Of a stretch of 37,176 nucleotides of DNA, positions 1-8,153 are shown piece by piece (position 1 is the stretch's first letter; each line of letters starts with the position of its first letter). The stretch covers positions 6,686-43,861 of the forward strand of contig NZ_JAHKJW010000062.1 in the NCBI RefSeq assembly GCF_019710745.1. Reading direction: 5' to 3'. The stretch is from Streptomyces beigongshangae (GTDB lineage Bacteria > Actinomycetota > Actinomycetes > Streptomycetales > Streptomycetaceae). Under the pieces are notes generated by a model. The model was given only the letters and a program-made list of their open reading frames with translations, was not told the origin of the DNA and searched no databases. The position numbers were made by a program, and so were the translations under genes.

Positions 1-114
1 GGCTCCCGGCGTACGGAAGCCGGAAGAGGGCGGGGCGGGTTCACGGGTGGACGGGTGGACGGGGCACACGGAGACCGGTGGCACACTGGCCCGGTCACCG
101 AAGGAGTCCAGCCA

Positions 115-1206
115 GTGCCCGTGATCCGTAACCTGAGCAGAGCGGTCCGCCGCGCCTACCGCCACACCGTGGACCTCAGCCATCCCGCGCGTTCCCCGCT
201 CGGCAGCGCGGTGGAGAACTGCCTCGTCTACCAGGAGGGCGGACGGCAGCCCGGCGACTGGGCGCCGGCCGAGGCGGTCCGCCGGGCCCGCGGGGCCGGC
301 CGGGACGGTTTCGTGTGGATCGGCCTCCACGAGCCCACCGCGGAGGAGCTCGCGGACCTCGCCGGGCTGTTCGGACTGCACCCGCTGGCCGTCGAGGACG
401 CCGTCCACGCGCACCAGCGACCGAAGGTGGAGCGGTACGGCGACACGCTGTTCGCCGTCTTCAAGACCGTCCGGTACGTCGAGCACGAGCAGCTCACCGC
501 GACCAGCGAGGTCGTGGACACCGGCGAGGTGATGGTCTTCGTCGGCCGGGACTTCGTGATCACCATCCGGCACGGCAGCCACGGCTCCCTCGGTCCGCTC
601 CGCGAGGCCCTGGAGAAACTGCCCGACCAGTTGCAGAAGGGCCCCTCGGCGGTCCTGCACGCCATCGCCGACCAGGTGGTCGACGACTACCTCGTGGTCA
701 TGGACGCCGTGCAGAACGACATGGAGACCGTCGAGACCGCGGTCTTCGCCGAGCGCACCGCCCGCGGCGACGCCGGCCAGATCTACCAGCTCAAGCGGGA
801 ACTCCTGGAACTCAAGAGGGCCGTGGTCCCCCTGCACCGGCCGCTGTGGACACTCGCCCACGAGCCGCCGGCCGCCGTCTCCCCGAAGATCCAGCCGTAC
901 TTCCGCGACGTGGCCGACCACCTGGCCCGCGCCACGGAGCAGATCAACGCCCTGGACGGGCTGATCGACTCGGTCCTGCAGGCCCATGTGGCCCAGGTGA
1001 CGGTCGCCCAGAACGAGGACATGCGCAAGATCACCGCCTGGGCCGCCATCGTGGCCGTACCCACCATGGTCTGCGGTGTCTACGGCATGAACTTCGACCA
1101 CATGCCCGAACTGCGCTGGACGTACGGCTATCCCCTCGTCCTCGGTGTCATCGCCACGCTCTGCGTCGTCATACACCGGGGGTTCCGCCGCAACGGCTGG
1201 CTCTGA
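115..1206 (+). CDS. corA: CorA-family magnesium/cobalt transporter
   Basis: Inner-membrane divalent cation channel of the CorA/MIT family, about 363 aa, which is normal size. The long cytoplasmic N-terminal domain is followed by two C-terminal membrane helices. The signature YGMNFDHMPEL sits at about residues 323-333, with GMN at 324-326, at the end of the first helix. The second helix (roughly PLVLGVIATLCVVIH) leads to a short basic tail (RGFRRNGWL), as expected for a cytoplasmic C-terminus. I chose the GTG at 115 because AAGGAG (101-106) lies 8 nt upstream; an in-frame ATG at 55 has no comparable ribosome site. The gene stands alone and converges on the ATPase gene to its right across a tandem repeat. 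Family assignment is secure. Mg versus Co or Ni preference cannot be read from sequence. Confidence 0.93.
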   Translation: MPVIRNLSRAVRRAYRHTVDLSHPARSPLGSAVENCLVYQEGGRQPGDWAPAEAVRRARGAGRDGFVWIGLHEPTAEELADLAGLFGLHPLAVEDAVHAHQRPKVERYGDTLFAVFKTVRYVEHEQLTATSEVVDTGEVMVFVGRDFVITIRHGSHGSLGPLREALEKLPDQLQKGPSAVLHAIADQVVDDYLVVMDAVQNDMETVETAVFAERTARGDAGQIYQLKRELLELKRAVVPLHRPLWTLAHEPPAAVSPKIQPYFRDVADHLARATEQINALDGLIDSVLQAHVAQVTVAQNEDMRKITAWAAIVAVPTMVCGVYGMNFDHMPELRWTYGYPLVLGVIATLCVVIHRGFRRNGWL

Positions 1207-1219
1207 GGCCCCGCCCGGG

Positions 1220-1283
1220 CCGGCCGCTCACGGGTCCGGCCGCTCACGGGTCCGGCCGGTCACAGGTCCGGCCGCTCACAGGT
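1220..1283. repeat. Four tandem copies of a 16-bp unit
   Basis: Four consecutive copies of CCGGCCGCTCACGGGT with minor variation (third copy CCGGCCGGTCACAGGT, fourth CCGGCCGCTCACAGGT). They lie between the corA stop and the end of the convergent ATPase gene. The last copy overlaps the ATPase stop codon (1276-1278), so the repeat defines that protein's C-terminus. Seen directly in the sequence. The function is unknown; slippage-generated repeat at a convergent gene end is the simplest reading. Confidence 0.85.
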
Positions 1284-3351
1284 CCGGCCCGTCCGGCGGG
1301 CCGTCCAGCGCGAGGTGTACCGCCGCCTCCGGGCTCAGCGCCCGGCCCTCGCGCACCGCTTCGGCGAACGCGGCGTCACCGAGGGCGGCCCGCAGCCGGC
1401 GTGCGTACTCCCTGCGGAAGACGGTCGTCTCCACGTCGCTGAGCTGGGGGAGCCCGGCGGAGTACCACAGGCGGGTGCCCGCGCCGAGCAGGCGGGCGGC
1501 GCGTACGGGCTCGCCGCCCGCCTCCTCCGCGGCGATCAGGAGGTCGGCGACGGCCGCCGCGCCGAAGCGGTCGTGCACGCGCCACTTGGCCGCCAGCGCC
1601 TCGCGCGCGGAGCGCAGCGTGTCCCGCGCCGGCCGTCCGAGCCCGATCCCGGCGAGGGCCACGAAGAAGTCGCCCCAGGCCCGCATCCACAGCTCCCCGC
1701 GCTTCGCGCAGTCGACGCGCAGCCGCTCCGCCACCACCGCGCACCGCTCGAACGCGCCCTGGCCGGCCAGCAGGTACGCCTGCACGGCCAGGGTCAGCAG
1801 CTGGAAGAACTCCGCCCCGCCCCCGCCCCCGGGCCCTCCGGTACTGCTGCCGTACAGCAGGGCGGACCGTGCCGACTCGCCGCGCACCGCGAGGCTCGCC
1901 CCCGTCAGCGGCAGCGCGGGAACCGGGAGACCGCGCTCCTGCGCCAGCCACACGTACGCCGCGCTCACCGACTCGGCCGCGTCCACGTCGTCCGGCGCGA
2001 CCGTCACCAGGCGGTGCGCCCAGGTGGCCAGGGTGTGCCCGGGGACGTCGTCGGGCACCCGGCGCAGGGCCCGCTCCAGGTAGCCCCGCCCTTCCTCGGC
2101 GAAGCCGCACGCGAACCAGAAGTACCAGAGGGTCCCGGTGAGTTCGAGCGCCGTCCTAGGGTCGGGTGCCGCCAGCGACTCCTCCAGCGCGACCCGCAGG
2201 TTGGCGTGTTCCACACTCAGCCGCTCCGCCCACATCCGCTGGCCGGGGCCCAGCCACTCGGCCTCCCCCTGGCGGGCGATCCAGCGGTGGTAGTCGAGGT
2301 GGCGGACGCGCACGGCGTCCTGCTCGCCGAGGCCCTCCAGCCAGTCGGCGCCGAAGGTGCGGAGGGTGTCGAGCATGCGGTAGCGGCCTGTGCCGCCGTC
2401 GTTCTCGCGGGTGATGATCGACTTCTCGGTCAGCGACGCGAGCATCGCGAGGATCTCCTCGGCGTCCAGCGGGCCGCCGTGGCACACGAACTCGGCGGCC
2501 TCCACGTCCCAGCCGCCCGCGAACACGGACAGCCGGGCCCACAGCAGCCGCTCCAGCGGGGTGCACAGCTCATGGCTCCAGCCGATCGCCGTCCGCAGTG
2601 TCTGATGCCGGGCGAGCCGCGGCCGGGAGGGCGAGACGAGCAGGTCGAAGCGGGAGTCCAGGCCCCGCAGCAGGCGGTCGAGGGGGAATCCCCGCAGCCG
2701 CACGGCCGCGAGTTCCAGGGCGAGCGGGATCCCGTCGAGGCGGGCGCAGACGGCCGCGACGTCGGCCCGGTTGGCGTCCGTCAGCGTGAACGACGGCACG
2801 GCGGCCGCGGCGCGGGCCGTGAAGAGCGCCACCGCGTCGGAGTGCTCGCCGACCGGCAGCGGCGTCACCGGCAGGAGGTGCTCACCGGGCACGCCGAGCG
2901 GCTGACGGCTGGTCGCCAGGACGCGCAACCGCGGGACCTGCGCCAGCAGTTCCTGTACGACACGGGCGCATTCGTCGAGCACGTGCTCGCAGGTGTCCAG
3001 GACGAGCAGCAGGGGCCCGTCGTCGAGATGCTCGCAGACCGCCACCAGGAGCGGCCGCAGTGTCTGCTCGGCCAGCCGTGTCGCCTCGGCCACGGCGTTC
3101 GTGAGGAGGTCCGGGTTCTGCAGGTCGGAGAGTTCGACCAGCCACACGCCGCCGGGGAACGCCGTCCGCGCGGTGTGGGCGGCCCGCAGCGCCAGCCGGG
3201 ACTTGCCGACCCCGCCGGGGCCGGTGAGGGTCAGGAGCCGTGTGGTGTCCAGCAGGGCGGAGATGCGCGCCAGTTCGGGTTTTCGGCCGACGAACGTGTT
3301 GGACTCGGTGGGCAGGTTGCCACTGTTGCCGTTGCGTACCGAGGCGCTCAT
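1276..3351 (-). CDS. NB-ARC/AAA regulatory ATPase lacking a visible DNA-binding domain
   Basis: A 691-aa STAND-type ATPase of the kind usually annotated in Streptomyces as a LuxR/AfsR-like regulator. The N-terminus carries a nucleotide-binding module with Walker A GPGGVGKS (44-51) and Walker B LLLVLD (114-119), followed by the ATSRQPLGVPGE sensor segment and a winged-helix-like arm. From about residue 350 it is helical and TPR-like. No SARP domain precedes the ATPase. The protein ends in a Pro/Gly/Asp stretch (DGPPDGPDL) just where many relatives continue into a C-terminal LuxR helix-turn-helix. The stop lies inside a 16-bp tandem repeat, so the HTH may have been lost. The ATG is preceded by GAGGGGGAG. 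The next gene, a MEDS/STAS protein, is divergent. Role inferred: signal-responsive regulatory ATPase with unknown target. Confidence 0.85.
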   Translation of the reverse strand: MSASVRNGNSGNLPTESNTFVGRKPELARISALLDTTRLLTLTGPGGVGKSRLALRAAHTARTAFPGGVWLVELSDLQNPDLLTNAVAEATRLAEQTLRPLLVAVCEHLDDGPLLLVLDTCEHVLDECARVVQELLAQVPRLRVLATSRQPLGVPGEHLLPVTPLPVGEHSDAVALFTARAAAAVPSFTLTDANRADVAAVCARLDGIPLALELAAVRLRGFPLDRLLRGLDSRFDLLVSPSRPRLARHQTLRTAIGWSHELCTPLERLLWARLSVFAGGWDVEAAEFVCHGGPLDAEEILAMLASLTEKSIITRENDGGTGRYRMLDTLRTFGADWLEGLGEQDAVRVRHLDYHRWIARQGEAEWLGPGQRMWAERLSVEHANLRVALEESLAAPDPRTALELTGTLWYFWFACGFAEEGRGYLERALRRVPDDVPGHTLATWAHRLVTVAPDDVDAAESVSAAYVWLAQERGLPVPALPLTGASLAVRGESARSALLYGSSTGGPGGGGGAEFFQLLTLAVQAYLLAGQGAFERCAVVAERLRVDCAKRGELWMRAWGDFFVALAGIGLGRPARDTLRSAREALAAKWRVHDRFGAAAVADLLIAAEEAGGEPVRAARLLGAGTRLWYSAGLPQLSDVETTVFRREYARRLRAALGDAAFAEAVREGRALSPEAAVHLALDGPPDGPDL

Positions 3352-3522
3352 CGCTCCCCCTCACCCGGCCGGTGGCCGCCACCCTAACGCCCGTCGGCGC
3401 CCGTGTCCGAGCCCTCGTCCGGGTGACCGGTAATCGAACTCGCACCGTCCCGCCGGGGCTGCGGAAGGCGTAGCGTGGAAGCGTTCCGGCATGCCGGGCG
3501 GGAGACTGGGGAGGTGCGGGAG

Positions 3523-4428
3523 ATGGCGTCCGTGCCCGCGCCCACGAGGGTCGGCGAGATGCGCCCCGGGGACCATCTGCTGCTCGGTTACGAGGCGGAC
3601 GAGGAGCGCGAGACCGTGGTGGCCGCCTTCCTCCTCGACGGGCTGGCCAGCGGCCACCGGGCTCTGGTGCTGGGCCCCTCCGACCTGCCCGCCGAACTCG
3701 CCCTCACCTTCCTGGAGTCCCGCGGCTGCCCGGTCGGCGGCGAACTCGCCGCCGGACGGCTGACGGTGGACCCGCACCTGTCGACGGCCGAAGGGCTGTG
3801 GGACCTCGACGAGGTGATCCGCCGCGAGACGCGCCGCGCGGTCGGGGACGGCTACCTGGGACTGCGCGTCAGCATGGAGATCATGCGCGAGCAGGCGGGC
3901 AGGGGGCTCAAGACCCTGCACGACAGCGAGCTCCTCCTGGAACCCGTCTTCGCGTCCCTGCCGGTCCTCGGCATCTGCCAGTACGACCGCCGGGTCTTCG
4001 GCGACCTCGAACTGGCCCCGCTCGACGCGCTGCACCGGGGGCGGGTCGCCGCGGACCTCGTCTGGCACGACGGACTGCTCTCCATCACCCGCACCTTCGC
4101 CCCGCCCGGTCTGGCGCTCGCGGGCGAGGTCGACGACTCGAACGTGACCGCCCTGGCCCGCGCCCTGCGGGACGAGACCGCCCGCGTACGGGCTCGCGGG
4201 ACCACCGGCCCCGACACCCGGCTCGATCTGCGGGAGCTGGCGTTCATCGACGTCGGCGCGCTGCGCCTGCTGGTCTACACGGCGCTGTCCCTGCACGCGT
4301 CCGGCAGCGCCCTGGCCCTGCACGGCGTCGCTCCGCACATCCGCCGGCTGATGCGGGTCACCGGCTGGGACCGCATCCCCGGTCTGCGGCTCGACGAGGG
4401 GAACGTGCGGCAGAACGCCCTTCCCTGA
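3523..4428 (+). CDS. MEDS-domain sensory protein with C-terminal STAS domain
   Basis: About 301 aa. Residues about 8-165 match the MEDS (DcmR-like sensory) fold seen in many actinobacterial regulators: MRPGDHLLLGYEADEE, then a RecA-like nucleotide-binding-type core with GHRALVLGP. The C-terminal third (about 195-290) is a STAS domain of the anti-sigma-factor-antagonist type, with LDLRELAFIDVGALRLLV containing the usual D-S/V-G phosphoacceptor-loop region. Here the position is Val (DVG) rather than the phosphorylatable Ser, so control by phosphorylation is uncertain. I chose the ATG at 3523 because GGGAGG (3508-3513) is 9 nt upstream. It is transcribed away from the NB-ARC ATPase gene. Likely role: partner-switching or stress signalling in the cytoplasm (inference). 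Confidence 0.8.
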   Translation: MASVPAPTRVGEMRPGDHLLLGYEADEERETVVAAFLLDGLASGHRALVLGPSDLPAELALTFLESRGCPVGGELAAGRLTVDPHLSTAEGLWDLDEVIRRETRRAVGDGYLGLRVSMEIMREQAGRGLKTLHDSELLLEPVFASLPVLGICQYDRRVFGDLELAPLDALHRGRVAADLVWHDGLLSITRTFAPPGLALAGEVDDSNVTALARALRDETARVRARGTTGPDTRLDLRELAFIDVGALRLLVYTALSLHASGSALALHGVAPHIRRLMRVTGWDRIPGLRLDEGNVRQNALP

Positions 4429-4498
4429 CCCGTACGGGACGCGGCCGCCGGGGGAGGGGCTGTGCCGGGTTTCCGGGCGGCGGGCGGCGGGCCTTTCG

Positions 4499-4516
4499 GC
4501 GGCCCCGGGAGGCCGC
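4499..4516. terminator. GC-rich stem-loop between convergent genes
   Basis: GCGGCC / GGCCGC arms of 6 bp with a 6-nt loop, between the converging MEDS/STAS and TetR genes. No T-tract follows, which is common for Streptomyces terminators. Modest support only. Confidence 0.35.
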
Positions 4517-4532
4517 GGGCCTTCCGGGGCCT

Positions 4533-5111
4533 TCAGGAGGCCGGCCGCGACGGGAGGGTCGCGAGTCCGGCCCGCAGGAAGGCGATCGCCGTGTCGATGT
4601 CGGCCTCCTGGGCCCGGCGGCACACCTCGCCGATCACCGCCGCCGCGGCGGCGGCCGCCATGCGCGGCCCGAAGTCGTCGGGGGCGCTGCCCTGCTCCTC
4701 CGCGAGGATCTCCGCGCCGTCCTGGATGACCTCCGCCAGCCGCGCCCCGGCCGCCGCGCGCAGCGGCGGATTGAGGTCCAGCGCGCGGTCGGCGAGATCG
4801 TCCAGGTCGCTGCGGTGGGCCATCTCCTCGCGCAGCCAGCGCTCCAGCGCGTCCAGGGTCGTCAGGCCCGCCTCCCGGCTGCGCACCGCACCGCGCAGCC
4901 GGTCCGCGAAGGAGTCGAACTCCGACAGGGCCAGCTCGAGTTTGGAGGGGAAATACAGGGTGACCGTACGGGGGGAGACCTCCGCCGCCGTGGCGATGTC
5001 GGCGATCGTCGTCGCCTCGAACCCGCGGTCGGCGAAGAGCTCGTACGCCGCCCGGAGGATCGCCTCCCGGCGCCGCGCCTTGCTGCGTTCCCGAAGGCCG
5101 TCGCTCGTCAT
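4533..5111 (-). CDS. TetR-family repressor of the adjacent MMPL exporter
   Basis: 192 aa. The N-terminal TetR helix-turn-helix is clear: REAILRAAYELFADRGFEATTIADIATAAEVSPRTVTLYFPSK, about residues 16-58. The C-terminal ligand-binding part is Ala-rich and helical. The start ATG at 5111 lies only about 9 nt from the predicted transcription start, so the mRNA may be nearly leaderless; no Shine-Dalgarno sequence is visible. It is divergent from the MMPL transporter gene across a perfect 7-4-7 palindrome that contains the -35 boxes of both genes. The simplest reading is an autoregulated repressor that releases the exporter when it binds a substrate of the pump. Family is certain; ligand unknown. 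Confidence 0.9.
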   Translation of the reverse strand: MTSDGLRERSKARRREAILRAAYELFADRGFEATTIADIATAAEVSPRTVTLYFPSKLELALSEFDSFADRLRGAVRSREAGLTTLDALERWLREEMAHRSDLDDLADRALDLNPPLRAAAGARLAEVIQDGAEILAEEQGSAPDDFGPRMAAAAAAAVIGEVCRRAQEADIDTAIAFLRAGLATLPSRPAS

Positions 5112-5137
5112 GACCGCACTTTACCACCCATAGCTAA

Positions 5138-5155
5138 TTTACATTCAGATGTAAA
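5138..5155. promoter_or_regulatory. Operator-like palindrome with divergent promoters (tetR / mmpL)
   Basis: TTTACAT-TCAG-ATGTAAA is a perfect 7-bp inverted repeat in an AT-rich island. Its left arm starts with TTTACA, a good -35 for the rightward gene (possible -10 TAGGGT at 5163-5168, spacer 19). Its right arm read on the other strand gives TTTACA followed 17 nt later by TATGGG (5132-5127), a -10 for the TetR gene. A dimeric TetR protein bound here would cover both -35 boxes. The palindrome is seen directly; the operator role is inferred. Confidence 0.75.
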
Positions 5156-5221
5156 AATGCTTTAGGGTGTAGAGATGTCGCGGTCCGACCGGGGCCCGCG
5201 GGAAGAGGGAGGAAGTCGGGC

Positions 5222-7420
5222 ATGGCGTCACGCTTGTACACCTGGGGGCGGTGGGCGGTCCGCCGCCGGGGCAGGGTCCTGGCGGTCTGGCTGCTGCTGC
5301 TCGCGGTGGTCGGAGGGCTGGGCATCACCCTGCACGGCAGGACGAGCACCGAGTTCTCGGTGCCGGGCATCGAGTCCCAGAAGGCCCAGGACCTGCTGGA
5401 GCAGAAGTTCCCGACCGCCGCCGGCGGGGTGGCCCGGGTCGTGTTCGCCGCTCCCGAGGGCGGCGGACTCGGTGAGCCGGGGGCGGAAGAGGCCCTCGCC
5501 GCGAGTCTGAAGAAGGCCGCCGGGGTGCCCGGGGTCGTGAACGTCTCCGATCCGGCCAGGGCCGGGACGGTGTCGAAGACGGGCCGCACGGGCTACGCGG
5601 ACGTCCTGTTCCGCCAGTCGGCCGACAACGTGCCCGAGACGTCCAAGGACGCCCTGTCGAAGGCGATGGAGCCGGCCCGGGACGCCGGTCTCGAAGTCGA
5701 GTTCGGCGGCTCCGCGATGCAGCCGAAGACCGAGGTCGGCGGCCCGGCGGAGATCGTGGGCGTCGTGGTCGCCTTCGCCGTGCTGGCCCTCGCCCTGGGC
5801 TCCCTGGTCGCCGCCGGCCTCCCGCTGCTGACCGCCGTCGTGGGTGTGGCGATCGGTGTGCTCGGCGTCCAGTTCGTCTCCCGCTTCGTGGAGATGACCA
5901 GCACCGCCACCGTCCTCGCCCTCATGATCGGCCTGGCGGTGGGCATCGACTACGCCCTGTTCATCCTCTCCCGCCACCGCGAACAGCTCGCCGATCCCGA
6001 GGCGGACGTCGAGGACTCGATCGCGCGGGCCGTCGCCACCGCGGGCGGCGCGGTCGTCTTCGCCGGCGCGACCGTGATCATCGCGCTGGCCGCGCTGGCG
6101 GTCACCGGCATCCCGTTCCTCACGGTCATGGGTCTTGCCGCGGCCGTGACCGTCCTGCTCGCCGTGCTCATCGCCATCAGCCTGCTCCCCGCGGTGCTGG
6201 GGCTGTTCGGCGAGAGGCTGCGCCCGCGCCCCCGCCGCGCCGGGCGCGCTCCCGCCTCCTGGGCCCTCGGCTGGGCCCGGGTCGTCACCGGCAAGCCCCT
6301 GATCGTCCTCCTGGTGGGCGTGGTCGGCCTGGTAGCCCTCGCGCTGCCCGCCCGCGACCTGCGCCTGGGACTGCCCGGTTACGCGTCCCAGCCCGCCGAC
6401 AGCACCCAGCACAAGAGCTACGACCTGCTGAGCGAGGGCTTCGGCCCGGGCTTCAACGCGACCGTCACCGCCGTCGTCGACACCGGCGGGATACCGGCGG
6501 CCGAACAGACCGGGGCGCTCACCCGCCTGCGCACGTCCCTGTCCCGCGACCCCGGTGTGGCGGCCGTCGCCGAGCCCGTGTCCAACCCGGACTCCAGCCT
6601 GGCCGTCATCTCGGTCGTCCCGAGGACCGGCCCGGACGCCCCGGCCACCACGGACCTGGTGCACCGGCTGCGGGACAACGCGCCCGCCGTGGACAGGGCG
6701 GGCGGCACCCTCTACATAGCCGGTGCCACCGCCGCGGCCATCGACGTCGCGGGCAAACTGGCCGACGCCCTGCCGCTGTTCATCGCCATCATCGTGATCC
6801 TCGCGCTGATCCTGCTGACCATCGCGTTCCGCTCCCTGCTGGTCCCGGTCAAGGCCGCCCTCGGCTTCCTGCTGTCGGTCGCCGCGTCCCTCGGCGCCAC
6901 CGTGTGGGTCTTCCAGGACGGCCACCTGAACGGCCTCCTCGGCATCCCCTCCGCCGGACCCGTCACCAGTTTCCTCCCCGTTCTCCTCATCGGGGTCCTC
7001 TTCGGGCTGGCCATGGACTACGAGGTCTTCCTCGTCAGCCGGATGCGCGAGCACCACGAGCACACGGGCAGCGCGTCCGAGGCCGTCGTCCAGGGCGTGG
7101 CGCGCAGCGGCCGGGTGGTCAGCGCCGCCGCGCTCATCATGGTCGCCGTCTTCGGCGGCTTCGTCTTCAACCACGACCCGATCATCAAGTCCATCGGCTT
7201 CGCGCTGGCCTTCGGTGTCTTCATCGACGCCTTCGTGGTCCGCATGACCCTCGTCCCGGCCGCCATGGCCCTCATCGGCCGCCGTGCCTGGGGGCTGCCC
7301 GGCTGGCTGGACCGTGTCACCCCCGACGTCGACATCGAGGGCGCCAAGCTCCCGCCGCGCGCCGCGGCGGGACAGGGCGACGAGCACCGGGAGGCGGTCG
7401 GGGTCCACGGCTCCCGCTAG
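5222..7420 (+). CDS. MMPL/RND-family membrane transporter
   Basis: 732 aa, the usual length for actinobacterial MMPL (hydrophobe/amphiphile exporter) proteins. One N-terminal helix (RVLAVWLLLLAVVGGLGITL) is followed by an extracytoplasmic loop of about 150 residues and a bundle of helices (EIVGVVVAFAVLALALGSLV onward). The first TM4-type motif, GLAVGIDYALFILSRHREQL, is present. The arrangement repeats in the second half, where VLFGLAMDYEVFLVSRMREH is the duplicate motif, each with the Asp-Tyr pair used for proton coupling. The start ATG has AGGGAGGA a few bases upstream. It is controlled, by inference, by the divergent TetR gene and the palindrome at 5138-5155. The substrate (lipid or drug) cannot be told from sequence. 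Confidence 0.92.
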   Translation: MASRLYTWGRWAVRRRGRVLAVWLLLLAVVGGLGITLHGRTSTEFSVPGIESQKAQDLLEQKFPTAAGGVARVVFAAPEGGGLGEPGAEEALAASLKKAAGVPGVVNVSDPARAGTVSKTGRTGYADVLFRQSADNVPETSKDALSKAMEPARDAGLEVEFGGSAMQPKTEVGGPAEIVGVVVAFAVLALALGSLVAAGLPLLTAVVGVAIGVLGVQFVSRFVEMTSTATVLALMIGLAVGIDYALFILSRHREQLADPEADVEDSIARAVATAGGAVVFAGATVIIALAALAVTGIPFLTVMGLAAAVTVLLAVLIAISLLPAVLGLFGERLRPRPRRAGRAPASWALGWARVVTGKPLIVLLVGVVGLVALALPARDLRLGLPGYASQPADSTQHKSYDLLSEGFGPGFNATVTAVVDTGGIPAAEQTGALTRLRTSLSRDPGVAAVAEPVSNPDSSLAVISVVPRTGPDAPATTDLVHRLRDNAPAVDRAGGTLYIAGATAAAIDVAGKLADALPLFIAIIVILALILLTIAFRSLLVPVKAALGFLLSVAASLGATVWVFQDGHLNGLLGIPSAGPVTSFLPVLLIGVLFGLAMDYEVFLVSRMREHHEHTGSASEAVVQGVARSGRVVSAAALIMVAVFGGFVFNHDPIIKSIGFALAFGVFIDAFVVRMTLVPAAMALIGRRAWGLPGWLDRVTPDVDIEGAKLPPRAAAGQGDEHREAVGVHGSR

Positions 7421-8111
7421 CGGCTCGAACCGCTGGGAGTCCTGCTGGAGGCCGGCGGTCGCGCCGACCGCCGGCAGGGCGAACCCGCAGACCGGTGCGT
7501 CCTGTCCGGCGTCCACCACCAGGTCGGTGATCTCCAGCGGGCGGGCGTACTGGTCGTGCACCCGCCGGGTCACCCGGGCCGAGGCCGCGTCGCCCGGCCC
7601 GCCGACGGAGTCGCGGTGGTGCAGGGTCAGCCCCGCCCGGCGCATCCAGCCGTACACGCGCCGGAGCTGGGCCGCCGACGTGCCGTCCGCCCGGTCGCGG
7701 TAGCGGCCGAGTTCCGCCACCTCGGCGAGGGCGACGGCCGAGAAGGAGGTCAGGGCCGTCCGGCGCCCGTGCCCGCCCGGCCCGGCGCACTCGTAGCGGT
7801 GCGCCAGCGTCGGCCGCCGCGGGGCGAGTCCGAGCGCCGCCGCGTGCTCCGGCGGGGGAGCCTCCCAGACCGTGGTGGCGCGGCCGGCGGCGCAGGGACG
7901 GTCCGGGTGGGCGCCGAGCGGGAAACCCAGCGACGCCGGCCGGCGGTCCGGGCGGCCTCGCGTGGGTGCCGCGCCGGTCGGTGGGGACCAGCCCGTCCCG
8001 GCGCAGGGTGTCCAGCGCCTGCCGCACCGTCTCACGGCTGGCCCCGAACCGGGCCGCCAGCCGGCGCTCGCCCGGCAGCCGTTCGCCGGGCGCGATGGTT
8101 CCGTCGTGCAA
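7381..8111 (-). pseudogene. Decayed GntR/HutC-type regulator (frameshifted, N-terminally truncated)
   Basis: On the minus strand one frame from about 8111 encodes most of a GntR winged helix (GTIAPGERLPGERRLAARFG, then ASRETVRQALDTLRRDGLV). It becomes nonsense after RRGTH. From about 7980 a second frame carries the matching UTRA ligand domain: SLGFPLGAHPDRP, ALGLAPRRPTLAHRYE, LTSFSAVALAEVAELGRYR, then VTRRVHDQYARPLEITDLVV. A single-base indel between about 7935 and 7985 explains this. The first helix of the winged helix is also missing; upstream sequence is GC-repeat DNA abutting the esterase gene. The UTRA frame has no nearby stop and runs antisense into the MMPL gene, so the original 3' end is lost too. 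Sequencing error could explain the frameshift but not both end defects. Confidence 0.65.
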
Positions 8112-8153
8112 CGCCCCGCGGCCCGCCCCGGCCCGTACCGGCCCGCCCCGGCC

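Noticed and set aside
1315..3387. Long plus-strand frame antisense to the NB-ARC ATPase gene
   Set aside because: Composition shadow; the ATPase frame on the other strand has clear Walker motifs.
5228..8035. Very long open frame on the minus strand, antisense to the MMPL gene
   Set aside because: It is the antisense shadow of a high-GC gene: Gln/Asp/Arg/Gly-rich with no domain over most of its length. Only its first part, in the UTRA region, is real as the second half of the broken GntR gene.
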